This document shows positions 26,200-35,172 of a stretch of DNA of 64,000 nucleotides, piece after piece. Both the position numbers and the translations under genes were made by a program. The DNA is from Romboutsia sp. CE17. Its GTDB lineage: Bacteria > Bacillota > Clostridia > Peptostreptococcales > Peptostreptococcaceae. Where the stretch lies: contig NZ_CP051144.1 in assembly GCF_012317385.1 (NCBI RefSeq), positions 1,178,001 through 1,242,000 on the forward strand, read 5' to 3'. The notes beneath the pieces were generated by a model, which saw only the letters and a program-made list of their open reading frames with translations, did no database searches and was not told where the DNA came from. Each line of letters opens with the position of its first letter. Position 1 is the stretch's first letter.

Positions 26200-26941
26200 T
26201 TATTATTATTCAAGTTAGATCTAAGGATATTATATATGTGATCATATTAATTTATTAATTTCAGCTTTGAATATGCTTTAGCATAAATAATATTAGTATG
26301 TGTGCATATGATATAAATTAATAATTTAATATTTTTATTAATTTATAATTTACATCAATATCATATATTTAAGTATACGAAGAGTGGTATAACTTCCAAT
26401 ATATAACTAGTCTCTAAATGTATATTTAGGGAATAGTTATATATGTAATTAAATATATATACTATATACCTATATATATTTGATTTTTTTACAATTTTTA
26501 TAATATAAACCAAATCTATTTTTTTACTATTCTCTTTTTGTTTTTATAATTTTATTTTTTTATTTATAACTTTTATTTCGTTTCAGTGAAATTCTTTAAT
26601 TATATCTAAATAAAATCTCAATTCTTATAAGCACTTATTTGAGATATTTATTTAGATTTTAAACCTTATATCCTTTTTTATAATACTTATTTATATAAAC
26701 CTAAACAAAAACGCTCCTAATACCATTTAAATCCATTTTTGTATATATAGTTATTCATATATTATTTAAGCTTCATTAACTTCTTTATTTACGTTATTTG
26801 CATAAACAATCCCCTAAATAATAATACTTTAAAGTCTATACCCTATACTTTTATTTAAACCTAATAAGTTGAAAGAAAAAATTTATTATGATATTTTAAT
26901 ATTATTAAAATACCTTATATTTAAAATCGGGAGGATTTATT
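26200..26941 (+). other. Gene-free AT-rich region with imperfect hairpins
   Basis: No credible ORF on either strand in about 740 bases. Two large hairpins stand out: 26401-26442 (arms of 19 bases, 17 matching, 4-base loop) and 26604-26659 (arms of about 19 bases with one bulge). Base composition is nearly all A and T. It may be the decayed remainder of a mobile element or long untranslated DNA before the recombinase gene. Confidence 0.5.
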
Positions 26942-28120
26942 TTGAGTGATAATAAAATTTTAAAAATTAATAATAAATCAGATAAACCAGATAACATAGT
27001 ATTCCGAGATAATGATATCATGGAAAAATGCATAAAGGTTGAAAGTAAATTGCCTAAGTTTATGAAAGACTACTTTATATATCTTAAAGGATCTGTAGCT
27101 GTATCAACTAGGTATGCTTATTTAGAAGATATTCACTTCTTTTGCAATTATCTTGTAGAAATGCAAGAACTTACAAGTGCACAAAATACAAGTGAGATTA
27201 CATTAGAAGAATTTAATAATATAAAGTCGCGTGATGTTAACTTATTCTTAGGTGATTACTGTAGTAGATACTATAAGCATACAGAGAAAAATACATTAAT
27301 TTATGAAAATAATAATAGGGCTCTAGCTAGAAAAAAATCATCTATCTCTACTCTATTTAAGTTCCTTTATAGAAATGAACAAATTGACAATAACATTACA
27401 GATGGTTTTAATCCAATTAAGCTTCCTAAACCTCAGCCAGATGCTATAAAAAGACTTGAAATCGATGAGGTTGCTAGGATGCTAGATTCTGTTGAAAATG
27501 GTGAGGGTCTTACTGAAAAAGAAAAAGTATATTGGAAAAAAACAAAGCTTCGTGATAAAGCTATATTAGCTCTTTTTGTAACTTATGGTCTAAGATTAAA
27601 TGAGTTAAGAGAATTAAATATTTCCTCTTTTAATTTTTCAAGAGGCGAATTTAAAATATATAGAAAACGTGGTAAAGAAGTTTTAATGCCTATAAACCAT
27701 ACTTGTGAGACTGTAGTAAAGGATTATATATATAATGAAAGGCCTGAAAGTGAATCTTTACCAGAAGATACAAAGGATGCTTTATTTTTATCTCTACAGA
27801 AAAAAAGATTAACTCCAAAGGCAATAAGGCAACTAGTAAAGAAATATACGTCAATATCTATGGATACATCAAGAAGTAATGGATATAGCCCTCATAAGTT
27901 AAGAGCAACTGCTGCGACTTCATTAATTCAAACTGGATTTTCAATTTATGATGTACAGAATTTATTAGATCATGACAATGTAACTACTACACAGCTTTAT
28001 GCTGCACATAAAAAGAATGTAAAGCGTGATATTGTAAATAATTTCGAATGGGTAAATGATGATAAATATGAAGATATAAAAGAAATTGAGTCTGAAATAA
28101 GTGATAATTTAGATTTATAA
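26942..28120 (+). CDS. Tyrosine recombinase, Xer-like
   Basis: A 392-residue recombinase. The N-terminal SAM-like domain (about 40-150) includes FIYLKGSVAVSTRYAYLEDI. In the catalytic domain, R is in TYGLRLNELREL (near 225), H-x-x-R in SPHKLRATAATSLI (near 322), H in LLDHDNVTTTQLYAAH with the nucleophilic Tyr. It lacks an AP2 domain, resembling chromosomal Xer/XerS-like enzymes more than phage integrases. The start is TTG with GGGAGG upstream. It sits next to lexA; whether it is the dif recombinase cannot be told. Confidence 0.9.
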   Translation: MSDNKILKINNKSDKPDNIVFRDNDIMEKCIKVESKLPKFMKDYFIYLKGSVAVSTRYAYLEDIHFFCNYLVEMQELTSAQNTSEITLEEFNNIKSRDVNLFLGDYCSRYYKHTEKNTLIYENNNRALARKKSSISTLFKFLYRNEQIDNNITDGFNPIKLPKPQPDAIKRLEIDEVARMLDSVENGEGLTEKEKVYWKKTKLRDKAILALFVTYGLRLNELRELNISSFNFSRGEFKIYRKRGKEVLMPINHTCETVVKDYIYNERPESESLPEDTKDALFLSLQKKRLTPKAIRQLVKKYTSISMDTSRSNGYSPHKLRATAATSLIQTGFSIYDVQNLLDHDNVTTTQLYAAHKKNVKRDIVNNFEWVNDDKYEDIKEIESEISDNLDL

Positions 28121-28129
28121 AATATAATT

Positions 28130-28154
28130 TTGACAATTTAGAACAAACGTTTGT
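28130..28154 (+). promoter_or_regulatory. lexA promoter -35 with overlapping LexA operator
   Basis: TTGACA (28130-28135) is followed after five bases by GAACAAACGTTTGT (28141-28154). The inner 12 bases of this form a perfect palindrome, in the GAAC-N4-GTTY pattern of Gram-positive LexA sites. It lies between -35 and the expected -10 (TGTAAA, about 28154-28159), about 100 bases before lexA, consistent with autorepression. Confidence 0.7.
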
Positions 28155-28255
28155 GTAAATATACTTATTATGTTAAAATATAATTATAGACATTAATTAT
28201 TTTGGAAATTTAGTTTTTTAATATAATTTACATATAATAGAAAGGAGTTGATATA

Positions 28256-28894
28256 ATGTATTTAGATTTAAGTGAAAAACAGGTCTTGGTACTAGAGTTT
28301 ATAAAAGAACAACTTATGACTAAAGGTTATCCACCTTCTGTAAGAGAAATATGTACTGCTGTAAATATAAAATCTACATCAACTGTACACGGTTATTTAA
28401 ATAAGTTAGAAAAATTAGGATATATTAGAAGAGACCCTACTAAGCCTAGAGCAATAGAAGTTTTAGATGGAAGTTCTTCTTATGGTAATGTATCAGGGTT
28501 AAATCAAGAGATTATAAACCTTCCTCTTGTTGGTCAAATTACAGCAGGTGAACCAATATTAGCTCAAGAAAATATTGAAGAATATATACCTCTTCCTGCT
28601 AACTTACTTAAAGGAAGCGACAATTTTGTTTTAAGGGTAAAGGGAGAAAGTATGATTAATGCAGGGATATTAGATAATGACTATATTATTGTAGATAAGA
28701 AAAATATAGCATCGAACTCCCAAATTGTTGTAGCACTAATAAATGGAGAAACTTCTACTGTTAAAAGATTCTTTAAAGAAGGTGGCTTTGTAAGATTACA
28801 ACCTGAAAATGAATTTATGGAACCGATAATATTAGATTCTAGCTCCGTTGAAATTATTGGAGTTGTTACAGGTGTATTTAGAACTATAAGCTAA
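28256..28894 (+). CDS. lexA: SOS repressor LexA
   Basis: A 212-residue repressor. A winged-helix DNA-binding domain covers residues 1-65 (YPPSVREICTAVNIKSTSTVHGYLNKLEKLGYIRRD), and an S24 self-cleaving domain follows. The cleavage bond is Ala-Gly in GQITAGEPIL (near residue 96). The catalytic Ser is in VKGESMINAGI and the Lys in NGETSTVKRF. RecA-stimulated self-cleavage releases the SOS regulon. RBS AAAGGAG. Its own operator is upstream. Confidence 0.97.
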   Translation: MYLDLSEKQVLVLEFIKEQLMTKGYPPSVREICTAVNIKSTSTVHGYLNKLEKLGYIRRDPTKPRAIEVLDGSSSYGNVSGLNQEIINLPLVGQITAGEPILAQENIEEYIPLPANLLKGSDNFVLRVKGESMINAGILDNDYIIVDKKNIASNSQIVVALINGETSTVKRFFKEGGFVRLQPENEFMEPIILDSSSVEIIGVVTGVFRTIS

Positions 28895-28895
28895 T

Positions 28896-28932
28896 AAAAA
28901 AGATATGATTAAAATTAATCATATCTTTTTTT
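28896..28932 (+). terminator. Bidirectional terminator between lexA and deoD
   Basis: AAAAGATATGATTA pairs perfectly with TAATCATATCTTTT over a four-base loop, with seven T. Confidence 0.92.
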
Positions 28933-28953
28933 ATGTAATTAAATTATTTATAT

Positions 28954-29673
28954 TTATGCTAATTCTAAAGCAATTTCCATCATTTTAGTAAAAGCAACTT
29001 GTCTTTCATGAGACGTTGTTTCTTCTCCAGTAAATGGACAGTCTGATATTGTTAATATAGTTAATGCATTTACACCTGCTCTTGATGCATTCATATATAA
29101 TGCTGCTGCTTCCATTTCAACACAAAGTACGCCCATTTTTTGCCATTTACGTAGAGGTTCTAATCCTCCATCATTATAAAACGTATCTGATGATAATATA
29201 TTTCCAACTGTAACTTCTGTTCCCTTTTCTTTAGCAACATCTACAGCTTTTTGTAGTAATTCATAACTAGCTATTGGCGCATATGTTCCTGGCAATCCAT
29301 ACTGATCTGCATAATTAGAATTTGTACAAGCTCCCATTCCTATAACAACATCATGTACTTTTAGCTTCTCATTAATTGCTCCTGCTGAGCCTACTCTAAT
29401 TAAATTTTTAACTCCATAAAAATGTATTAATTCATATGAGTATATTCCTATAGATGGAATACCCATTCCACTTCCTTGAACTGATATTTTCTTACCTTTA
29501 TAATAACCTGTATATCCAAACATACCTCTAACTGTATTGTATTGAACTACATCTTCTAAGAAAGTTTCTGCTATAAACTTTGCTCTAAGAGGATCTCCTG
29601 GTAATAAAACAGTTTCTGCTATATCTCCAACCTTCGCATTATTATGTGGTGTTGGAACTGGTGATTTACTCAT
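28954..29673 (-). CDS. deoD: Purine-nucleoside phosphorylase, DeoD type
   Basis: A 239-residue hexameric-type PNP that splits purine (deoxy)nucleosides with phosphate. Motifs seen: [26 protein letters not shown] at the N-terminus, RVGSAGAI near residue 88, the VEMEAAALY loop near 180 and [16 protein letters not shown] near 205. RBS AGGAGG. It is monocistronic and convergent with lexA. Confidence 0.97.
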   Translation of the reverse strand: MSKSPVPTPHNNAKVGDIAETVLLPGDPLRAKFIAETFLEDVVQYNTVRGMFGYTGYYKGKKISVQGSGMGIPSIGIYSYELIHFYGVKNLIRVGSAGAINEKLKVHDVVIGMGACTNSNYADQYGLPGTYAPIASYELLQKAVDVAKEKGTEVTVGNILSSDTFYNDGGLEPLRKWQKMGVLCVEMEAAALYMNASRAGVNALTILTISDCPFTGEETTSHERQVAFTKMMEIALELA

Positions 29674-29725
29674 TAAATATACCTCCTAAAATTAATTAAA
29701 ATCAATAATCAAAATTATTGCATTG

Positions 29726-29739
29726 TATAGTATACTATA
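29726..29739 (+). promoter_or_regulatory. Perfect 14-bp palindrome upstream of deoD
   Basis: TATAGTATACTATA lies between the divergent deoD and the 152-aa gene, in the promoter region of both. It could be an operator or simply overlapping AT-rich promoter elements. Confidence 0.3.
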
Positions 29740-29801
29740 ATTATAAAAATAAGTATATATTTAGTATAATGTTATTTTAAATATTATACGGGGGTGTTAT
29801 C

Positions 29802-30260
29802 TTGTCTAAGAATTATCAGTGGCTTGCTATTCTTATTCTTATTCCCATGTTGCTATTTACATTTATAGTCACCGTTAAAACACAATCTTATTCTAATAAT
29901 CCTACAAAAATTATATATAATTATTATAATTTTAAAAATCAAAAGGATCTAAATAGCATATCAAATTTATTATATAACCAAGATGAATTAAGCAAAATTG
30001 AGCTTCAACTATCTTCTCTAGATGAAATTAACATATTAAGCGTAAAAGAAGATAATAATTCTAGTATTTTAAATTTATACTATAGGTCTAATAAAAATTT
30101 AGATGATATTCATGAAGTTAAAGTCTATAAGGTTATATACAACGCAACCTATAATAATCAATCACAAAATATATATAAAGATGGAAAGTATGAGACATGG
30201 TGTTTTTTAATTAAAGAAAATAACTCAAATGAGTGGTTATTAGATGTATGTGATAGCTAA
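29802..30260 (+). CDS. Membrane-anchored hypothetical protein, 152 aa
   Basis: A short N-terminal hydrophobic helix (WLAILILIPMLLFTFIVTV) is followed by an extracytoplasmic domain of about 125 residues resembling small NTF2-like lipoprotein domains (DUF4829-like), though the family call is tentative. TTG start, with GGGGGTG six bases upstream and TATAAT at 29765-29770. Alone, closed by a terminator. Confidence 0.65.
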   Translation: MSKNYQWLAILILIPMLLFTFIVTVKTQSYSNNPTKIIYNYYNFKNQKDLNSISNLLYNQDELSKIELQLSSLDEINILSVKEDNNSSILNLYYRSNKNLDDIHEVKVYKVIYNATYNNQSQNIYKDGKYETWCFLIKENNSNEWLLDVCDS

Positions 30261-30267
30261 AATAAAA

Positions 30268-30304
30268 TAAAGTAGTCATATACAATGTATAATGACTACT
30301 TTAT
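30268..30304 (+). terminator. Terminator after the 152-aa gene
   Basis: AAAGTAGTCAT pairs with ATGACTACTTT; the internal ATAC/GTAT extends the stem. Confidence 0.8.
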
Positions 30305-30476
30305 ATTTATAAGATAATATTATACTCAGCCTATATTCACTGAAAATATGCTTTTATCTATGATAAAATAAGATAACTCTGTCTATAAAAAATACTATAG
30401 GGAAGTATTTCTTTATTTTTATTACCTTGATAAATAATATGAATCTTTATAAAAAAATGTTACTTTTAGTTTCAAA

Positions 30477-30488
30477 GAACATTTGTTC
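30477..30488 (-). promoter_or_regulatory. GAACATTTGTTC palindrome, LexA-like or weak terminator
   Basis: AAAGAAC-ATTT-GTTCTTT is both a LexA-site-like palindrome and a 7-bp hairpin. It lies 24 bases past the stop of the minus-strand 176-aa gene and between two convergent genes, so a terminator role is more plausible than an operator. Confidence 0.35.
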
Positions 30489-30511
30489 TTTTCTCTTTAA
30501 ATCATCATATT

Positions 30512-31042
30512 TTATTTTAAATCGCTAATATTATTATCAATTGTTAAATACTTAAGTATATTAGCTAGTGGAAGTCTTTTTGCTTCAATTCCTTTTCCAA
30601 AATCTTCAAAGCTTCCTACTATATCTTTTCCATAAGTACTAATTATTCCATCCTCTAACTCAGATATATGCTTAAAGATATAATCTTTAACCTCTTCTAA
30701 ACTCTTAAGATTTTTTATTTCATTTCCTCTTAAGACATGTTTAAATATCTCAAAACCTTCTCCTCTTGATGTCCATATAAAAATTCTAAATGTAATTAAA
30801 GATTTCTCTATAAATAATCCAGAACTAATTGAATTCATATGATTTATATCCTCATATAAATGCTGATTAAAATCAATAAATCCACTTGGACAAAGATCAT
30901 ATGATTTTGCATCACTGTATTCTATATTATTGTCTAAAACTAATTGATGAAAATCTTCATATCCATTAGCATTTATTAAAATATCTGAAAAGTTTGTAGG
31001 TTGAATAAATATTTTTTCTTTAGTTATAAATTTATTTTGCAT
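30512..31042 (-). CDS. Hypothetical protein, 176 aa
   Basis: Not recognised. A soluble protein without signal or membrane segment. It contains a distinctive YDLCPSGFIDFNQHLYEDINHMNSI region and an FRIFIWTSRGEGFEIFKHVLRGNEI core. GTGAGG precedes the ATG. Codon use is like its neighbours. It lies downstream of the ABC transporter operon on the same strand with an 87-base gap. Confidence 0.6.
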   Translation of the reverse strand: MQNKFITKEKIFIQPTNFSDILINANGYEDFHQLVLDNNIEYSDAKSYDLCPSGFIDFNQHLYEDINHMNSISSGLFIEKSLITFRIFIWTSRGEGFEIFKHVLRGNEIKNLKSLEEVKDYIFKHISELEDGIISTYGKDIVGSFEDFGKGIEAKRLPLANILKYLTIDNNISDLK

Positions 31043-31129
31043 AAAAACCTCACTTAAATACTTAATTTTTATAATCTATTTTAACACATCGAAAAAATTA
31101 TTTAAATTACTTATTTTACTATTTAATAG

Positions 31130-31792
31130 TCAGCATACTTGTTCAGTAGATTCAATAATACCATTGTTTATATTTATAACTTTATCAACAACTTCTTTTG
31201 CAAAATCTATATCATGAGTAATTATTAAAATTGTCATACCTTGATTTTTTAGTTTTTTCATTATTTTTATTATATTTTGAGTAGTTTCTTTATCTAATGC
31301 TGACGTAGGTTCATCAAAGCACAGAACCTTTGGCATTAATGCACAGGCTCTAGCTATTGCTACTCTTTGCTGCTGACCTCCTGATAATTGAAATGGATAA
31401 AAGTTTCCTTTATTATCTAAATCAACTAATGTAAGCAGCTCATTTGCTTTTTTTATAGCTTCATCATTAGGTATTTTAAAAATACTTATAGGTGCCTCTA
31501 TAATATTTTGTAATACTGTCATATGAGGAAATAGATTGAAATTTTGAAATACCATTCCTATTCTCCCCTTTTTACTTTGTATATCATTACTGTTATTTAA
31601 AACTTCATTATCTATTACTATCTCCCCAGAATCAAACTGCTCTAGTCCATTTAAACATCTAATTAATGTTGTTTTCCCTGCTCCAGATTTACCAAGTATA
31701 ACACCTATTTCACCTTTTTCTAAATTAAAAGATATATTTTTTAATACGTGGTTATTTTTAAAAGATTTATTTAATTTTTTTATAACTAGCAT
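31130..31792 (-). CDS. Amino-acid ABC transporter ATP-binding protein
   Basis: A 220-residue polar-amino-acid type ATPase (GlnQ/HisP-like). Walker A GKSGAGKTT at residue 34, signature LSGGQQQRVAIARA near residue 135, Walker B VLCFDEPTSALD near residue 157 and the switch His in IITHD. It energises the permease encoded just upstream (31804-32415). RBS AGGAGG. Third gene of the T-box operon. Confidence 0.95.
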   Translation of the reverse strand: MLVIKKLNKSFKNNHVLKNISFNLEKGEIGVILGKSGAGKTTLIRCLNGLEQFDSGEIVIDNEVLNNSNDIQSKKGRIGMVFQNFNLFPHMTVLQNIIEAPISIFKIPNDEAIKKANELLTLVDLDNKGNFYPFQLSGGQQQRVAIARACALMPKVLCFDEPTSALDKETTQNIIKIMKKLKNQGMTILIITHDIDFAKEVVDKVININNGIIESTEQVC

Positions 31793-31803
31793 TTGCCTTC
31801 CTC

Positions 31804-32415
31804 CTATCTATAATAAGAATACTTATTTTCTAAGATTTTAAATCCTTGAGTAATTATACTAACTAATATTAAATAGATAATACCAACTTCTATTAAAGGA
31901 AATAGACTTACTTCTCTTATTGACTGAATTTGAGCTAATCTTAAAATATCATTCAGCCCTAAAATATATACTAAAGATGTATCCTTTATTAAAGTAATTA
32001 CTTCATTTGACATTGGAGCTAATATTCTTTTTATTACTTGAGGAAGTATAATTCTTTTATACATAGTTATTTTATCAAATCCTAAAACTAAAGCAGCTTC
32101 TCTTTGACCTTTATCTATAGAATCAATTCCACCTCTAAATATTTCAGCGAAGTATGCTGCGTAATTTAAAAAGAAGGCAATTATACCTGATGTAAATCTA
32201 TCAAATGTAATTCCTAGTAAGGGTAATCCATAAAATATTACGATTAACTGTAAAAGTAATGGTGTCCCTCTCATAACCAAAATATAGAATTTAGATATAT
32301 ATTGTATTAATTTTATTTTGGATCTTCTTAAAATAGCAATTAAAAAACCAAATGGTATTGATAAAGCTAATGTTATTATAAAAAACGATAAAACTATTCC
32401 TAAACCATTTATCAT
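31804..32415 (-). CDS. Amino-acid ABC transporter permease
   Basis: A 203-residue HisM/GlnP-type permease with about five membrane helices and the EAA loop EAALVLGFDKITMYKRIILPQV (near residue 85-106) that docks with the ATPase. MRGTPLLLQL, the family's N-terminal signature, is present. RBS AAGGAGG. It sits between the binding-protein and ATPase genes. Confidence 0.95.
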   Translation of the reverse strand: MINGLGIVLSFFIITLALSIPFGFLIAILRRSKIKLIQYISKFYILVMRGTPLLLQLIVIFYGLPLLGITFDRFTSGIIAFFLNYAAYFAEIFRGGIDSIDKGQREAALVLGFDKITMYKRIILPQVIKRILAPMSNEVITLIKDTSLVYILGLNDILRLAQIQSIREVSLFPLIEVGIIYLILVSIITQGFKILENKYSYYR

Positions 32416-32443
32416 GATATTCCTCCTTACAAACTCTTATTTT

Positions 32444-33232
32444 CTATTTAAACCACTTAGAATATATTTCATCAAATGTACCATCATTTTTCATTTCATT
32501 TAACGCAGAATTTACTTTATCTCTTAACTTTGTATTATCTTTTCTAAATCCAACTACAAAGGCTTCTTTGCCAAAATCTTCTTCAAGTATATTATATATA
32601 TCCTCATCTTTTTGACTTATATAGTATCTAGCAAGAACCTCATCAGCCACTAAAGCATCAATTCTCCCTATTTCTAAATCTCTAAAAGCTTTATCAAAAG
32701 TATCATATAAAATAGGTTCTTTATTTTTAATAGTTTCAACAAATGAAGTATCTTTCAAAATTGCTTCCATACCAGATGAGTCTGATTGAGTACCAACTGA
32801 TTTTCCTGATAAATCTGATTTAGTATTTATATTGGAATCTTTTAGAGTTACTATTATTTGCTTATTATCTAAATAAGGATCTGTATATGATGTATTTAAT
32901 CTTCTTTCTTCTGTTAATGTATATCCATTCCATATTGCATCAATATTGCCAGAGTTAAGTTCAGCTTCTTTCATAGACCAATCAATAGATTGGAACTTAA
33001 TATTCATATTTAATCTTTTACCAACTTCTTTTGCTATCTCAACATCAAAACCTGATGTTTCTCCATTTTCATCTAAAAATCCCATAGGAACAAAGGTATT
33101 ATCATATCCTATTACTATCTCTTCTTTAGATTCATCTAATTTATCTGATGTATTAGAACATCCTACTAAACCATTTATACACAATATAGTTGTTAATACT
33201 AAAGTAAATTTTTTTAATTTATTTATTTTCAT
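32444..33232 (-). CDS. Amino-acid ABC transporter substrate-binding lipoprotein
   Basis: A 262-residue family-3 solute-binding protein. The signal peptide ends in lipobox LVGC (Cys25), followed by EIVIGYDNTFVPMGFLDENGETSGFDVEIAKEVGKRL, typical of polar amino-acid binders; the ligand-contacting Arg lies in LTEERR and the DALVADE strand is present. First gene of the operon, about 110 bases downstream of the T-box terminator. The T-box specifier hints at the amino acid (see 33342-33586). Confidence 0.94.
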   Translation of the reverse strand: MKINKLKKFTLVLTTILCINGLVGCSNTSDKLDESKEEIVIGYDNTFVPMGFLDENGETSGFDVEIAKEVGKRLNMNIKFQSIDWSMKEAELNSGNIDAIWNGYTLTEERRLNTSYTDPYLDNKQIIVTLKDSNINTKSDLSGKSVGTQSDSSGMEAILKDTSFVETIKNKEPILYDTFDKAFRDLEIGRIDALVADEVLARYYISQKDEDIYNILEEDFGKEAFVVGFRKDNTKLRDKVNSALNEMKNDGTFDEIYSKWFK

Positions 33233-33341
33233 AATTTTAATCTCCTTTTATTATTTGAAAATTCCGAATATTAATTTTACATCTGTATGCTTAGTAATTT
33301 AATATTTAATAATTTTGGGCCCTTAAAATTATTTATATATT

Positions 33342-33383
33342 AAAAAACTCCCGTCTATAGCCTAAAGCCATAGGACGGGAGTT
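33342..33383 (-). terminator. T-box-controlled terminator
   Basis: AACTCCCGTC pairs with GACGGGAGTT across an 18-base partly paired loop, then U6 on the minus-strand RNA. Confidence 0.92.
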
Positions 33384-33586
33384 AACTCACGTGGTTCCAC
33401 CTATTTTTATTAATGCCTCGCGACATTAACCTCATCAAGTACTGCAAGTTAAATTTGCTAATACTCTAGCACGATAACGGGTGCAAGGAATCCGATACAG
33501 CCTACTAAAATTATTTTTCGGTGTATTGCTCAAAGATGTGTTCAATATATTATCAATATTTCCTTTCACCTAGCGGAAACTCTCTG
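33342..33586 (-). promoter_or_regulatory. T-box riboswitch upstream of the amino-acid ABC operon
   Basis: On the minus strand: a Stem I with AGAGAG (near 33586), GGUG and UUUGAGC elements. The candidate specifier is UAC (33523-33525) in the context AAUACACCGA. The T-box sequence AGGUGGAACCACG (33390-33402) follows, then a terminator (33342-33383). Uncharged cognate tRNA would stabilise the antiterminator and turn on the transporter. UAC implies tyrosine, but the acceptor-pairing UGGA expects discriminator U, which tRNA-Tyr normally lacks. A threonine reading (ACA/ACC in the same loop) is possible. Confidence 0.9.
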
Positions 33587-33654
33587 AAAAAGATATATAT
33601 ATTTACTATTTCTTATCACAGCATTTAAAATAACTTATTTAATTTATGTTTAAA

Positions 33655-33683
33655 TATTAAGTCATTATTTTTAAAATGTCAAC
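33655..33683 (-). promoter_or_regulatory. Promoter of the T-box transcript
   Basis: On the minus strand, TTGACA (33678-33683) and TAATAT are separated by 17 bases, about 60 bases before Stem I. Confidence 0.65.
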
Positions 33684-33713
33684 TATTTTTATTATTATTA
33701 TTTTATTATTATT

Positions 33714-35159
33714 CTATGATTTATAAGACTTAAATGATACTATTAATAAAATTAATGGAAATAATTCTAACCTTCCTGCCAACATATCAAAAATTAAAGT
33801 AAGTTTAGATATATCTGATAATGAGGAAAAATTTCCAACAGGCCCTACAATTTCCCCAAGTCCTGGACCTACATTTCCTAAACATGTGACAACAGATGTA
33901 AACATACTTACAAGATCTAAAGAATCAAGTGACAATAGTATAATAGATGCAATTAGTATTATTACATAAATAAAAAAGTATGTCTGTATTCCATCAATTG
34001 TATCTCTATCTACATATTCATCATCAACTTTTATAGAGTTAATAGAGTGAGGATAAAATATTCGTTTTAAATTATTAATTGAAGACTTAAAAAGAGTTAG
34101 TACTCTATATACCTTAATACCACCGCCTGTTGAACCTGCACAAGCTCCAGTTAACATTAATAAAACAATAAGAATTTGAGATAGTTTTGGCCATAAGTTG
34201 TAGTCTGCAGTAATAAATCCAGTAGTTGTTATAATTGAACTTACTTGGAAAAAAGCATCTCTAAACGCTAAGCCTATATCCATATATGTAGGAATTATAT
34301 TAAGAGTAATTATAATTGTGAAGAATGTTATAATACCTAAATAACATTTTAATTCTTCACTCTTTAAAGCCTCTTTAAAACTACCTAAATAGAATAAATA
34401 ATACAAGTTAAAGTTAACTCCGAATATAATCATAAAAATACCAACTACATAATCTATATATGCACTATTATAAGCTGCTATACTTGCATTAGTTAATGAA
34501 TATCCACCTGTACCCGCAGTAGAAAATGTTATTAGTATACTATCAAATAAAGGCATATTTCCTAGCAATAAAAATCCAACTTGAAATAAACTTAAGGTAA
34601 AGTAAATTAAGCATAATATTCTAGCATTCATCTTAACTTTAGATACGAACTTTGTTAATATAGGACCGGGTACTTCTGCTCTCATTAAATATATATCTTG
34701 TCCATTAGATTGAGGTAGAAATGATAATAAAAACACTAATATTCCTATTCCCCCAATCCAATGGGTAAAGCTTCTCCAAAATAGTATTCCACGACTTAAA
34801 TTTTCCACATCTGTTAAAATGGTTGATCCAGTCGTTGTAAATCCTGATACTGTTTCAAAAAGCGCATCAATAAATCTTGGTATTTCACCACTTAAATAAA
34901 AAGGAAAAGCTCCTAATATAGACACTATTATCCAGGATAACGACACTATAATGAAGCCTTCCTTTGCATAGATTCGATGTTCTTTGCTTGGTATTAAGAA
35001 TAATAAAATTCCTACACAAGCTGTAATTATTATAGATTTTATAAAATAGATATAAGAACCATCTTTATAAAACAAAGACACCATTAGAGGCAAACACAAT
35101 AATAATGCCTCAAATAATATTATTTTTCCTGTTGTTTTTAATATTAATTTTATATTCAT
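33714..35159 (-). CDS. trkH: Potassium uptake protein TrkH
   Basis: A 481-residue K+ channel-like membrane subunit (TrkH/KtrB). The four pore loops are visible: SGFTTTGST, STAGTGGYS, SSIITTTGFI and CLGNVGPG, each with its filter glycine. I chose the ATG at 35159 with AGGAGG eight bases upstream; an upstream in-frame start would lie in the trkA end. Works with cytoplasmic TrkA, encoded immediately upstream, to take up K+. Confidence 0.93.
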   Translation of the reverse strand: MNIKLILKTTGKIILFEALLLCLPLMVSLFYKDGSYIYFIKSIIITACVGILLFLIPSKEHRIYAKEGFIIVSLSWIIVSILGAFPFYLSGEIPRFIDALFETVSGFTTTGSTILTDVENLSRGILFWRSFTHWIGGIGILVFLLSFLPQSNGQDIYLMRAEVPGPILTKFVSKVKMNARILCLIYFTLSLFQVGFLLLGNMPLFDSILITFSTAGTGGYSLTNASIAAYNSAYIDYVVGIFMIIFGVNFNLYYLFYLGSFKEALKSEELKCYLGIITFFTIIITLNIIPTYMDIGLAFRDAFFQVSSIITTTGFITADYNLWPKLSQILIVLLMLTGACAGSTGGGIKVYRVLTLFKSSINNLKRIFYPHSINSIKVDDEYVDRDTIDGIQTYFFIYVIILIASIILLSLDSLDLVSMFTSVVTCLGNVGPGLGEIVGPVGNFSSLSDISKLTLIFDMLAGRLELFPLILLIVSFKSYKS

Positions 35160-35172
35160 TTGTTTCTTCCTC

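Noticed and set aside
19146-26941. A complete prophage or ICE
   Set aside because: Only an integrase, a decayed ImmA/IrrE gene and repeats are seen; no structural, replication or conjugation genes, and housekeeping genes such as trmB and spoVS lie between.
33250-33266. Possible CodY-like site before the ABC lipoprotein gene
   Set aside because: About four mismatches to the consensus on the minus strand; AT-rich DNA gives such matches by chance.
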